DNA of 64,000 nt, taken from Halomonas sp. LBP4. Its GTDB lineage: Bacteria; Pseudomonadota; Gammaproteobacteria; Pseudomonadales; Halomonadaceae. The translations under genes and the position numbers were made by a program. Position 1 is the stretch's first letter. The number at the start of each line of letters is the position of its first letter. Below, in pieces: positions 44,451-51,212 of the stretch. Location of the stretch: NCBI RefSeq assembly GCF_003202205.1, contig NZ_PDOG01000002.1, forward strand, positions 325,148-389,147, in the 5' to 3' direction. The notes below the pieces were generated by a model. The model was given only the letters and a program-made list of their open reading frames with translations, had not been told where the DNA came from and did not search any database.

Positions 44451-45290
44451 ATGACCTGCTATGTATCTGTCAGCACCGCGGCCTATGATGGCTATGGGTT
44501 CGATACGATCCTGCCATCGCTGGCGCGCTGCGGCGTACGCCATGTCGAGTTTGCCTTCATCGATGGCTATGTGGAGGCCTTTACCGATAGTGACTTTACC
44601 AACGACTTCGCCAAAGAACTGAAGAGCGAGATGCAGCGACATGGACAGGAGTGTCGCTACTTTTCCGGTCATATCGACCTGGGTGGCGAGGATGCCGCTG
44701 CCAGGCTCGAGGCGCGCTGCCGCTTCGCCGCCACCCTTGGGGCCTCCTTCGTGATCACCAATGCCGCCACGCGCGATCGTGGCGACGCCTTCTTCCGGCA
44801 GGCCGACACCCTGGCGGCGATTGCCCGGCAATATGGTGTGCGCGTCCTGCTCGAGAACCCTGGCAACGGAGTGCCCAACGTGCTCGACCATGCCGGTGAC
44901 GTGGCCGGCCTGCTGGGGCGGCTGGATCGCGATGCCTTCGGTCTCAACTATGACGTCGGCAATCTGCTGTCGCACTGCCCCGGGCGGGAACCCCTCAGCG
45001 ATGCCCGCGAGGCCATGAGCATTGCCGACCATTTCCACCTCAAGCCCTGCGCCCGGACCGCGGACGGCATCGACTTCGTTGCCCTTGGCGAGGGGGATGT
45101 GGATGACTCCGAGGTGGCGACTGAGCTTCTAAGACAGGGCAAGCCTTTTTCCCTGGAGCTTCCGTTCCGCCTCCATCGCGATGCCAATGCTCAGCCATGG
45201 CGCGATGAGCAACCACTGCCGCTCGAGTTGATCGAGTCACGCGTTTCCCGCTCCCTTGAGGAGCTGGCTTTACTTACCGAGAATGCATAA
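44451..45290 (+). CDS. TIM-barrel sugar isomerase/epimerase family protein
   Basis: 279 residues from the ATG at 44451 (GAGGAG upstream; 10 bases after the previous stop). AP-endonuclease-2-type barrel: YDGYGFDTILPSLARCGVRH, VLLENPGNGVPNVLD with the metal-binding Glu, AFGLNYDVGNLLSH with the Asp, DHFHLKP and a final FSLELPFRLHR Glu. These are the standard metal ligands of hexulose/hydroxypyruvate-isomerase-like enzymes. It probably moves the carbonyl within the oxidised acid so that the transketolase can use it. Confidence 0.82.
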   Translation: MTCYVSVSTAAYDGYGFDTILPSLARCGVRHVEFAFIDGYVEAFTDSDFTNDFAKELKSEMQRHGQECRYFSGHIDLGGEDAAARLEARCRFAATLGASFVITNAATRDRGDAFFRQADTLAAIARQYGVRVLLENPGNGVPNVLDHAGDVAGLLGRLDRDAFGLNYDVGNLLSHCPGREPLSDAREAMSIADHFHLKPCARTADGIDFVALGEGDVDDSEVATELLRQGKPFSLELPFRLHRDANAQPWRDEQPLPLELIESRVSRSLEELALLTENA

Positions 45291-45302
45291 GAGGACAACA
45301 TC

Positions 45303-46055
45303 ATGCTGCTTAAAGACAAAGTGTGTATCGTCACCGGCGCCGCAGGTGAAAAGGGGATCGGCCTGAGAACCGCCAGGCTCTTCTATGAACATGGGGCCTC
45401 GGTGGTGATTTCCGATATCAACGAGCAGGCCTGCGAGAAGGTTCGCGGAGAGTTCGATCCCGAGCGTTCTCTGGTGGTGACCGGAAACGTGGCGAATCGT
45501 GATGACTGCCTGAATCTGGCGAAGGCCGTGATCGACAAGTTCGGTCGCATCGATGTGCTCGTCAACAACGCCGGTATCACCCAGCCGGTGAAGTTCGAGG
45601 AGATTTCGCCGGAAGACTATGACCGGGTCCTTGACGTCAACCTCCGCGGCATGCTCTACATGTCGCAGGCCGTCGTTCCGTATATGAAGCAGGCCGGGTC
45701 AGGCTCCATTATCAACACTTCCTCGGTCTCCGCACAGCGTGGTGGCGGTATCTTCGGTGGGCCGCACTACAGCGCCGCCAAGGCCGGCATGCTGGGGCTC
45801 GGCAAGGCCATGGCGCGCGAGCTAGGGGCGGACGGCATCCGCATCAACGCTGTCACCCCGGGCCTGATCGCTACCGATATCACCGCCGGCAAGCTCGACG
45901 ACCAGATGAAGGCCAAGATTCTGGAGGGTATTCCGCTGGGCCGCCTGGGCGCGCCTGACGATGTCGCCAATGCCTTCCTGTTCCTGGCCAGCGAGCTCTC
46001 GGGCTACATCACGGGGGCTACCCTGGATGTCAACGGTGGTATGCACATTCACTGA
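45303..46055 (+). CDS. Short-chain dehydrogenase/reductase
   Basis: 250 residues. Cofactor loop VTGAAGEKGIGLRTARLFYE (TGxxxGIG with two extra residues), NNAG at about 89-92, catalytic Ser in NTSSVSAQRG and YSAAKAGML. The Asp of VISDIN after the second strand suggests NAD(H) preference. It ends with the dimer motif YITGATLDVNGGMHIH. Twelve bases after the isomerase gene. Presumably a second oxidation or reduction step on the operon's substrate. Confidence 0.9.
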   Translation: MLLKDKVCIVTGAAGEKGIGLRTARLFYEHGASVVISDINEQACEKVRGEFDPERSLVVTGNVANRDDCLNLAKAVIDKFGRIDVLVNNAGITQPVKFEEISPEDYDRVLDVNLRGMLYMSQAVVPYMKQAGSGSIINTSSVSAQRGGGIFGGPHYSAAKAGMLGLGKAMARELGADGIRINAVTPGLIATDITAGKLDDQMKAKILEGIPLGRLGAPDDVANAFLFLASELSGYITGATLDVNGGMHIH

Positions 46056-46109
46056 CTATGCTAAGCTGCCCTTGTGCTTAGGGTATGGGGGCAGCCCTTG
46101 GATGACGAT

Positions 46110-46829
46110 ATGAGCCAGATTGATCCGAGCCTTCTTGACAGGCTGAAGGAGTTCGTTTCCGTCTCCGAGCTGTCCAGGGACGGCCGCTTGAAGCTTCCGC
46201 CGGAGAGAGCGCTGTGTGAGCACTTTGCCATGCACCGCTCCTCGGTCAGGAATGTGCTTTCGGTACTGCACAGTCTCGGGTTCATCGAGCGTAAGCAGGG
46301 CAGTGGTACCTTTCTCAAGATGCCTGAGCCGGTCTTCCTTCAGCTCTATTTCGAACTTGCGCTCAAGCTCAATTACATTTCCGTCGATCATCTCGAGACG
46401 GCAAGGGAAATGCTCGAAAGAGAGGTCGTCCAGGCCGCTGCGGTGAATCATCAGCCCCATGAGCTGGAAAGGCTTGAGCGGCTCTGCGAAAAGATCGTGA
46501 AGTCCACCGATGTTCTCGAAGGCATACAGGCCGATTACGACTTCCATGAACAGCTGGCCATTATGGCCAAGAATCCTGCCATCCTGATCATCTTCCAGGG
46601 GCTGTCATCGGTGCTGAAGAAGGTCCTTCACCAGCGCAGGATCCTGGCAAGGCAGTCCCGAGAGGCGCAAAAGAAAACCAACGAAACGCATATCGCGATC
46701 GTGGCCGCCGTCAAGACGCGCGATCGGGAGTTGGCGCGTCAGGCGATGCAGGATCACTTCGAGACCTGGAATCAGCAGACGATGAGGACCTTCCCGGAGG
46801 CGGCGGCGCCGAGCTTGCTCACCGAGTAA
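46110..46829 (+). CDS. FadR-type GntR regulator of the transketolase/TRAP operon
   Basis: 239 residues from the ATG at 46110; an upstream GTG at 46074 would add twelve residues. Winged helix: KLPPERALCEHFAMHRSSVR, NVLSVLHSLGFIERKQGSGT. An FCD-like all-helical effector domain follows, with the metal-site residues plausible in DYDFHEQLA and NETHIAIVAAVKTRDRELAR. It closes the operon and should bind the TGGT-N2-ACCA palindromes at 38463 and 38763. A sugar-acid inducer is likely. Confidence 0.87.
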   Translation: MSQIDPSLLDRLKEFVSVSELSRDGRLKLPPERALCEHFAMHRSSVRNVLSVLHSLGFIERKQGSGTFLKMPEPVFLQLYFELALKLNYISVDHLETAREMLEREVVQAAAVNHQPHELERLERLCEKIVKSTDVLEGIQADYDFHEQLAIMAKNPAILIIFQGLSSVLKKVLHQRRILARQSREAQKKTNETHIAIVAAVKTRDRELARQAMQDHFETWNQQTMRTFPEAAAPSLLTE

Positions 46830-46887
46830 GTCCCCGCACGATCTCCATGCTTCATCGGTCCGTGGTTGATCGCCGAAAGCGCCTCGT

Positions 46888-46916
46888 TGGCATCGAGGCT
46901 TTTCGCCTCGATGCCA
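46888..46916 (+). terminator. Terminator after the GntR gene
   Basis: TGGCATCGAGGC, loop TTTTC, GCCTCGATGCCA: a perfect 12-base stem 58 bases after the regulator's stop. It closes the catabolic operon and can also serve the convergent desaturase gene. Confidence 0.75.
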
Positions 46917-46937
46917 CTCACGCCCATGCCTACACCC

Positions 46938-47768
46938 TTAAAGGCGATTACGCTTCACTTGCCGGTGAGGGCTCAAGAAGGGCTGGACCAGCATGCGGTC
47001 CAGCCTGAGGTCTCGCACTTCCCTGAAGTCCTCGATGCCAATCGTCATGCCGAGATGGCCAGCGGCAGGCTGGTCTCGGTAGGTGCCGAATAACCGATCC
47101 CACCAAGGCAAGTTGAAGCCGAAGTTGCTGTCGGTTTCCCGGCGGACGATGGAGTGGTGGACACGGTGCATGTCCGGTGTCACCACGAGAAGGCGCAGCA
47201 GGCGGTCTAACCTGGCAGGCAGACGGACATTGCCATGGTTGAACATGGAGGTAGCGTTGAGCACGACCTCGAAGAGCAGCACCGCCAACGCCGGTGCTCC
47301 CAGCAGGGCCACCACGGCGAGCTTGATGCCCATTGAGATCATTATCTCCAGGGGGTGGAAGCGCAGGCCCGTGGTGACATCGAATTCCAAGTCTGCATGG
47401 TGCATGCGATGCAGGCGCCATAGCCAGGGAACGGCATGGAACAGCCGGTGCTGGAAATAGATGGCTAGATCCAGCACGACAACCGAGGCCAACACCGCCA
47501 GCCATACAGGAGCCGCGACCAGGTTGAAAAGACCCCAGCCTTGTTCGGCGGCGATCCAGGCGGCGCCGACGGCGGCAAGGGGAAACACCAGACGGACCGC
47601 CAAGGTATCCAGCGCGACGATCAACAGGTTGCCTGGCCAGCGTTTTCGGCGAGGCACGTGTTGGGGTCGGCGCGAGGCAGCGACCTCCCAGAGGGCCATG
47701 GCCAGCAGGACGAAGGCGAACACGGCGCCCCGAAGCAGCGGCTCATGGGTCAAGAGCGTGTCACTCAT
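46938..47768 (-). CDS. Sterol desaturase/fatty acid hydroxylase superfamily membrane protein
   Basis: 276 residues with four or five hydrophobic helices. The di-iron histidine clusters are in order: IYFQHRLFHAVPWLWRLHRM HH, then FNHGNVRLP and HRVHHSI. Length and order match bacterial members acting on membrane lipids or hopanoid/carotenoid-like molecules. The substrate is unknown. It is followed upstream by the ArsR-rhodanese gene on the same strand (14 bases apart), so the two form an operon. Confidence 0.85.
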   Translation of the reverse strand: MSDTLLTHEPLLRGAVFAFVLLAMALWEVAASRRPQHVPRRKRWPGNLLIVALDTLAVRLVFPLAAVGAAWIAAEQGWGLFNLVAAPVWLAVLASVVVLDLAIYFQHRLFHAVPWLWRLHRMHHADLEFDVTTGLRFHPLEIMISMGIKLAVVALLGAPALAVLLFEVVLNATSMFNHGNVRLPARLDRLLRLLVVTPDMHRVHHSIVRRETDSNFGFNLPWWDRLFGTYRDQPAAGHLGMTIGIEDFREVRDLRLDRMLVQPFLSPHRQVKRNRL

Positions 47769-47782
47769 GGCGGTGCCTCAGG

Positions 47783-48448
47783 TCACGTCACGGGCAGGCC
47801 GGCCGCTTTCCACTCCGGATAGCCTTCCTCGAAGCGCCTGACGCGATAGCCGAGTTGCCGCAGGCGTTGGACGGCCTCGTGCGACAGGGCGCAGTAGGGC
47901 CCACGGCAGTAGGCGACGATTTCCCTGTCCTGGGGCAGCTTGTCCAGCATGTCTTCCAGCTGTGCCAGAGGGATGTTGATCGCCTCGGGCAGGTGGCCGG
48001 CCTCAAACTCCTCCTCGGGACGCACGTCCAGCAGCGCGACCTTGCCGCTTTCCAGCCCGACCAGTAGCTCGTCCCGGGATACTGCCTCCAGGGCCCCCTC
48101 AGCATCGTCGTCGGCGAATAGCCGACTCACCAGACGCTCCATCTCGGCCAGGTTGGTCTCGGCGACTTGCCTGAGCAGTCCCGTCAGGGTGACGATGCGC
48201 TCATCGGTCAGGTGGTAGATCATCTGCTTGCCGGAACGATTGGCGGTCACGAGCCCCGCACGCCGCAGCTGCTGGAGATGCTGGGAAGCATTGCCTACCG
48301 TGAGGCCGGCGGTGCTGGCCAGCGTCTCCACCGCGGCACCGCCCTGGGCCAGACGCTCCAGCAGTGCCAGGCGATGGCCGTTACCCAGGGCGCGGGCGAC
48401 CTGGGCCAGGGTATCGAGAAGTTGATGTTGCGACGTCATCGGGTTCAT
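47783..48448 (-). CDS. ArsR winged-helix/rhodanese fusion regulator
   Basis: 221 residues from the ATG at 48448; the ATG at 48439 is an alternative. Residues 1-95 are an ArsR domain (LAQVARALGNGHRLALLERL, LTVGNASQHLQQLRRAGLVT). Residues 115-220 are a rhodanese domain (VALLDVRPEEEFEAGHLPEA, active-site loop VAYCRGPYCALS with the catalytic Cys). Such fusions sense persulfide or other sulfur species and control small sulfur or membrane genes. It precedes the desaturase gene, with a palindrome upstream, so autoregulation is likely. Confidence 0.88.
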   Translation of the reverse strand: MNPMTSQHQLLDTLAQVARALGNGHRLALLERLAQGGAAVETLASTAGLTVGNASQHLQQLRRAGLVTANRSGKQMIYHLTDERIVTLTGLLRQVAETNLAEMERLVSRLFADDDAEGALEAVSRDELLVGLESGKVALLDVRPEEEFEAGHLPEAINIPLAQLEDMLDKLPQDREIVAYCRGPYCALSHEAVQRLRQLGYRVRRFEEGYPEWKAAGLPVT

Positions 48449-48513
48449 CTCTGAGGGTCGGAAGCGGGATGAAGCGGTGTATTTTGCCGCTTGACAGGAG
48501 GTTGCGGCCAATA

Positions 48514-48543
48514 CCATCATTCTATCATTTTATTGAATGATGG
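48514..48543. promoter_or_regulatory. ArsR-type inverted repeat upstream of ArsR-rhodanese gene
   Basis: CCATCATTC (48514-48522), 12-base A/T-rich spacer, GAATGATGG (48535-48543): perfect 9-base arms, the architecture known for ArsR-family operators. It also overlaps the start of the DsrE fragment's region, suggesting that the original divergent or adjacent gene was under the same control. Confidence 0.6.
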
Positions 48544-48557
48544 CAAGAATCCACGCC

Positions 48558-48692
48558 ATGCAGACCCTCCTCATCATCAACGATCCCCTCTACGGCACCG
48601 AAAGGCTCTACAACGGCTTGCGTCTCGCTCACGCCCTGCTGAAGCGGGATGGCGAGGTGACGGTCGGGTCCTGGTGTTCTGAACCGATCTGA
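48558..48692 (+). pseudogene. DsrE-family sulfur-relay protein, N-terminal fragment
   Basis: From the ATG at 48558 it reads MQTLLIINDPLYGTERLYNG and LRLAHALLKRDG-EVTV, the typical first 37 residues of DsrE/DsrF-like proteins (about 115 residues). One codon is missing at DG-EV, and after EVTV the sequence becomes unrelated and stops at 48692. The catalytic Cys region is absent. Divergent from the ArsR-rhodanese regulator, a usual genomic pairing. Confidence 0.7.
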
Positions 48693-48724
48693 ACCGACCC
48701 ACTCGCCGCAGGAGACAAGATTCC

Positions 48725-48926
48725 ATGGAGCCGGCTCGCCACCTGGCGGCCCAAGTGCGGGGACTGACCATCGTGTCCGTTGATGGCATGGGGCGCGTGT
48801 CGGCCGAGGCCGTGCATTGGTCTCGGTCATGCTGGCCAACAACGAGGTGGGCACGCTCCAGCCCATTGCCGAGATCGCCACGCAACTGAGCGGCAGCGGC
48901 GTGCTGCTGCATACCGATGCCGCCCA
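48725..48926 (+). pseudogene. Cysteine desulfurase, internal fragment with frameshift
   Basis: In one frame [19 protein letters not shown] then RVSAEAV; after a shift near 48815, [20 protein letters not shown] and [10 protein letters not shown]. These are consecutive blocks of NifS/IscS-type cysteine desulfurases (VSVMxANNEVGTxQP is diagnostic). Both ends of the enzyme, including the PLP-lysine and the Cys loop, are missing. About 12 residues between the blocks are deleted. Confidence 0.75.
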
Positions 48927-49032
48927 CGAGGCGGGTTATTTCGACCAGGCGCACTTCATCCACGACTTCAAGGCGGTGACCGGCATCACCCCGGACGATT
49001 ATCTCAGGCATGTGGGGCGCCGCTACGGGTAG
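48927..49032 (+). pseudogene. AraC-family regulator, C-terminal fragment
   Basis: [19 protein letters not shown] and [15 protein letters not shown], then the stop: the second helix-turn-helix of an AraC-type regulator. It is fused in frame to the cysteine desulfurase fragment at about 48926, so the chimeric frame could be translated, but it would have no functional domain. Confidence 0.7.
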
Positions 49033-49053
49033 CGGCGGCCCCCAGCGCGGTGC

Positions 49054-49785
49054 TCAGCCATAGGTCGGCCGCTGCGGCCAGCCCGGCGGCGAGTCCTCGA
49101 AGTCCTCCTGCCGGCCGTAGGGCGTGGTGTCGAGCAGGGCGTAGGCGTCGGTGAGGCTCTCGCAGCCCCGGGCGTAGGTCGAATAGCTGTGGAAGAGCTC
49201 CTCGCCCAGACGGAAGAAGACGCTCAGCCCGTGGCACTCGCCGCTCATGAAGTGGGGCTCGCCGGTGCGCGCCTCGAGTTCCTCCCGGCTGCGGTAGTTG
49301 TACTCGGGCGGCGCGACGGACGCGTCGAGGGTGACGTGGAAGTCGTAGTTGAAGTCGCTGTCGAGCGACGACACCCAGGGCCAGTGCCAACTCTGCTCGG
49401 CCTGGTAGGCCTCGAGCTTGGCCAGCGGTGCCCGGGAGACCAGTGCGAAGCTGGTATCGCGCTCATGGAGCAGCGATAGGTCCCCCAGGGCGTTGACGAA
49501 CCCCGTGCAGCCGCTGCAGCCCTTCTCCCACTCCGGAGCGAACATGAAGTGGTAGACGATGAGCTGACGCCGCCCCTCGAACAGGTCGAGCAGGCGGGTC
49601 TTGCCGGCCGGGCCGTCGAAGACGTAGGCCTTGTCGAGCTTCACCATCGGTAGCCGCCGGCGTGCGGCATTCACCGCGTCCCTCTGGTGCGTCAGGGCCT
49701 TCTCCTCGGCGAGCAGGGCCTTGCGGGCGGTCAGCCAGGCGTCGCGGGTGACGATGGGGGGATGGGGCGGGTCGTGTTCGTGCAT
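49054..49785 (-). CDS. DUF899 family protein, copy 2 of 3
   Basis: 243 residues from the ATG at 49785 (GGGAG upstream). [52 protein letters not shown] (Cys pair), [16 protein letters not shown] and [20 protein letters not shown]. It is closer to copy 1 in the core but has its own middle region. It follows the VOC gene at 49809-50240 with a 23-base gap, so it forms an operon with it and probably with copy 3. Confidence 0.88.
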   Translation of the reverse strand: MHEHDPPHPPIVTRDAWLTARKALLAEEKALTHQRDAVNAARRRLPMVKLDKAYVFDGPAGKTRLLDLFEGRRQLIVYHFMFAPEWEKGCSGCTGFVNALGDLSLLHERDTSFALVSRAPLAKLEAYQAEQSWHWPWVSSLDSDFNYDFHVTLDASVAPPEYNYRSREELEARTGEPHFMSGECHGLSVFFRLGEELFHSYSTYARGCESLTDAYALLDTTPYGRQEDFEDSPPGWPQRPTYG

Positions 49786-49808
49786 GGCGGTGTCTCCCGA
49801 AGGGGTCA

Positions 49809-50240
49809 TCACGGCGCCTCCTCCCGTTCGCAGTTGATCATCCAGGACACGCCGAAGCGGTCGACCAGCATGCCGAAACGCAGGGCCCAGAAGGTCTCCT
49901 CCAGAGGCATCACGACGCTGCCGTTGTCGGCCAGGGCGGGAAAGATCCGCTCGGCCTCTTCGGGGGTGTCGACGCTGATCGAGACATGGGCACCCTTGAT
50001 GCCTTCATAGGGGGCGGGGCATGCCGGGGTGGTGTCGGAGCCCATCAGGACCTGCCCGTCGACCACCAGCCGGGCGTGCATGATCTTGTCGAGATGCTCC
50101 GGCGGCACGTCCTGGGCGCACTCCTCTGGCGCCTCCGAGTAGGGGTGCAGCGCGACGATCTCGCCGCCGAGGCAGCGCTGGTAGAACTCGAAGGCGGCGC
50201 GGCAGTCGCCGTTGAAGATGAGGTAGGTGTTCAGCAGCAT
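49809..50240 (-). CDS. VOC/PhnB-like protein
   Basis: 143 residues from the ATG at 50240 (GGAGGA upstream). [58 protein letters not shown] and [12 protein letters not shown] match full-length PhnB-like VOC proteins. It is the intact counterpart of the broken gene at 29986-30287. Substrate unknown. It sits between two DUF899 genes. Confidence 0.85.
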   Translation of the reverse strand: MLLNTYLIFNGDCRAAFEFYQRCLGGEIVALHPYSEAPEECAQDVPPEHLDKIMHARLVVDGQVLMGSDTTPACPAPYEGIKGAHVSISVDTPEEAERIFPALADNGSVVMPLEETFWALRFGMLVDRFGVSWMINCEREEAP

Positions 50241-50309
50241 GAGGGATTCCTCCGTATCGATGTCCACTCCCTGGTCGAGCGAGGGCCCGTCGGTTCGACA
50301 GGGCGCGCG

Positions 50310-51041
50310 TTATTTCGCCGCTGCGTATTCGTCGTGGCGTTTCACCCAGTCCATCAGGTTGTGGTGGGGGCCCGTCTCGTTGCGGCCCCGGGGCGTCATG
50401 TCGAGCAGCATGTAGGTGCTGTCGACGAGTTCGTCACCGCGCCCGTAGGTCGAGTAAGTGTGGAACACCTCGCCGTTGGCGTCCCGGTAGAACACGCTGA
50501 GGCCGGACAGGTCCTCGATCGAGACGTTGGCCGTGGTGTAGTTGTAAGTGACCGCTCCCCGGGCGATCTCCTCGGGGGTGAACGAGACCTGGTAGTCGTA
50601 GTTGAAGGCGCTGCCGTGCGAGGAAACCCACTTCACCTGCCAGCCCATGCGCTTGCGGTAAGCCTCGATCTCGGCGAGCGGCGCCCGCGAGACCCGGACC
50701 AGGCTGACGTCATGGTGCTCGAGATGCACCCGCGTGCCTTCGATGTGGTCGGCCGCGAAGGAGCAGCCGATGCACCCCGCCCCCCAGCCGGGGCCGAACA
50801 TGAAATGATGGACGATCAGCTGGCTGCGCCCGTCGAACAGCTCGGCGAGGGTCCTGCGGCCCTCGAGCGTATCGAAGGCATACTCCTTCTCGACTTTCAC
50901 CCATGGCAGGGCGCGGCGCTTGGCGTTCAACTCGTCGCGCAGGCGGGTGAGCTCCTTCTCCCTGGCCAGCAGTGCCTTGCGGGCGACGAGCCATTCGTCG
51001 CGGGAGACGATGCCTGAGGGGGTGAGATCGTGCGGTGACAT
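50310..51041 (-). CDS. DUF899 family protein, copy 3 of 3
   Basis: 243 residues from the ATG at 51041 (AGGAGG upstream). LPWVKVEKEYAFDTLEGRRT, LAELFDGRSQLIVHHFMFGP, GCIGCSFAADHIEG, VRVSRAPLAEIEAYRKRMGW and VFHTYSTYGRGDEL. It is the most diverged of the three copies. Sixty-nine bases separate it from the VOC gene. Upstream lies a stub of a choline dehydrogenase gene, suggesting this module was inserted or fused next to a betT-betA locus. Confidence 0.88.
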   Translation of the reverse strand: MSPHDLTPSGIVSRDEWLVARKALLAREKELTRLRDELNAKRRALPWVKVEKEYAFDTLEGRRTLAELFDGRSQLIVHHFMFGPGWGAGCIGCSFAADHIEGTRVHLEHHDVSLVRVSRAPLAEIEAYRKRMGWQVKWVSSHGSAFNYDYQVSFTPEEIARGAVTYNYTTANVSIEDLSGLSVFYRDANGEVFHTYSTYGRGDELVDSTYMLLDMTPRGRNETGPHHNLMDWVKRHDEYAAAK

Positions 51042-51144
51042 GACATGTCCTCCTGTGGCTTGCAGGAGAGAGTCGCTCGGGGCGAGGCGGAATCGACACC
51101 TGCCAGCGGCCGCAAGGTCCCGGATTACAGCGAGCCGGCCAACT

Positions 51145-51195
51145 GGCACCGACGATGACGTAATCGACGGCCTGGTCGAAGGCTTGGTCGCTCAT
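51145..51195 (-). pseudogene. GMC/choline dehydrogenase 5' stub
   Basis: ATG at 51195 (GGGAG upstream), 17 bases after the BCCT gene. It reads MSDQAFDQAVDYVIVGA, which is the typical start of BetA-like GMC oxidoreductases (DYVIVGAGSAGCVLANRL), then loses similarity with signs of a frameshift. Everything after the first half of the FAD-binding loop is gone. Confidence 0.55.
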
Positions 51196-51212
51196 GGCAT
51201 CGCTCCCTGGTG

